Source: Branchiostoma floridae (taxonomy: Eukaryota > Chordata > Leptocardii > Amphioxiformes > Branchiostomatidae). From it: a DNA stretch of 28,774 nt. This document shows, piece by piece, positions 28,637 to 28,774 of the stretch. The DNA is taken from assembly GCF_000003815.2 (NCBI RefSeq), contig NC_049986.1, positions 24,132,933 to 24,161,706 on the forward strand. Reading direction: 5' to 3'. The position numbers and the translations under genes were made by a program. Every line of letters starts with the position of its first letter. Within the stretch, counting starts at the first letter, position 1. The notes beneath the pieces were generated by a model that saw only the letters and a program-made list of their open reading frames with translations, did no database searches and had not been told where the DNA came from.

Positions 28637-28691
28637 AGAGGGCACCACGTGCGGCAGGGCCTGGACTGGAGACTGCCGTCAGGGCGCACGC

Positions 28692-28752
<61 letters not shown>

Positions 28753-28774
28753 CGTGTGTCTGTGTGCGTGTGTG
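28326..28774 (+). repeat. Triplicated IQ-exon end with donor, separated by TG microsatellites
   Basis: A 54-nt segment starting gggcaccacgtgcg and ending cgcag, then gtgtgt, occurs at 28326-28379, 28420-28473 and 28640-28693. Copies 2 and 3 are identical and differ from copy 1 at several sites. Between and after them lie (TG)n tracts with GC and TATG interruptions, up to the window edge. Copy 1 is continuous with the exon coding the IQ-like motif; each copy ends in a potential CAG|GTGTGT donor. Confidence 0.92.

Noticed and set aside
28197-28689. Frames of alternating CV or TH residues
   Set aside because: Translations of TG/CA microsatellite.

Overview
The window is a metazoan nuclear genomic scaffold with long introns, GT-AG splice sites and an internal assembly gap. 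It most likely comes from a cephalochordate (amphioxus, Branchiostoma-like). The reasons are deuterostome-type proteins close to vertebrate TYW3 and CEP350, a SULT-type sulfotransferase, an unusual single-exon receptor tyrosine kinase, abundant small transposon relics, and many minisatellites sitting on exon-intron boundaries. All gene models below were built by hand from splice-site phase and recall of the families; no search was run.

Layout. (1) 11-2402, minus strand: three exons of a cytosolic sulfotransferase; its last exon(s) lie left of the window and its first exon was not found. (2) 2403-7130: noncoding, repeat-rich DNA with old dispersed repeats, a 179-nt N gap (5420-5598) and the 3' end of a LINE with a (ATGG)n tail. 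(3) 7285-10080, minus: an intact, single-coding-exon receptor tyrosine kinase of 931 aa (cadherin-like, EGF, Ig, three EGF, TM, kinase, PDZ-ligand C terminus). (4) 11996-15798, minus: a complete six-exon TYW3 gene (249 aa) for the wybutosine pathway, with a large 56-bp VNTR and a hAT-like MITE in its introns. (5) 15799-16815: a roughly 1-kb head-to-head spacer that looks like a bidirectional promoter with YY1-type motifs. (6) 16816 to the right edge, plus: the first 17 coding exons (about 1,122 codons) of the CEP350/CAP350 centrosomal gene; the rest, including the CAP-Gly domain expected in this family, lies beyond the window.

The most striking signal is that tandem repeats sit exactly on splice junctions. 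Five arrays in two unrelated genes duplicate part of an exon together with its donor or acceptor: a SULT donor (44 bp x 5-6), a CEP350 acceptor plus coiled-coil exon start (111 bp x 3, frame-neutral), a CEP350 acceptor plus 77-nt exon start (8 copies in a 119/140-bp dimer), a CEP350 donor (39 bp x 6, in-frame stop in each copy), and a CEP350 IQ-motif exon end with its donor (54 bp x 3 between TG tracts). These are candidate decoy splice sites and deserve transcript-level testing.

The genes do not form a pathway. TYW3 and CEP350 probably share a housekeeping-type promoter; the sulfotransferase and the kinase are independent neighbours.
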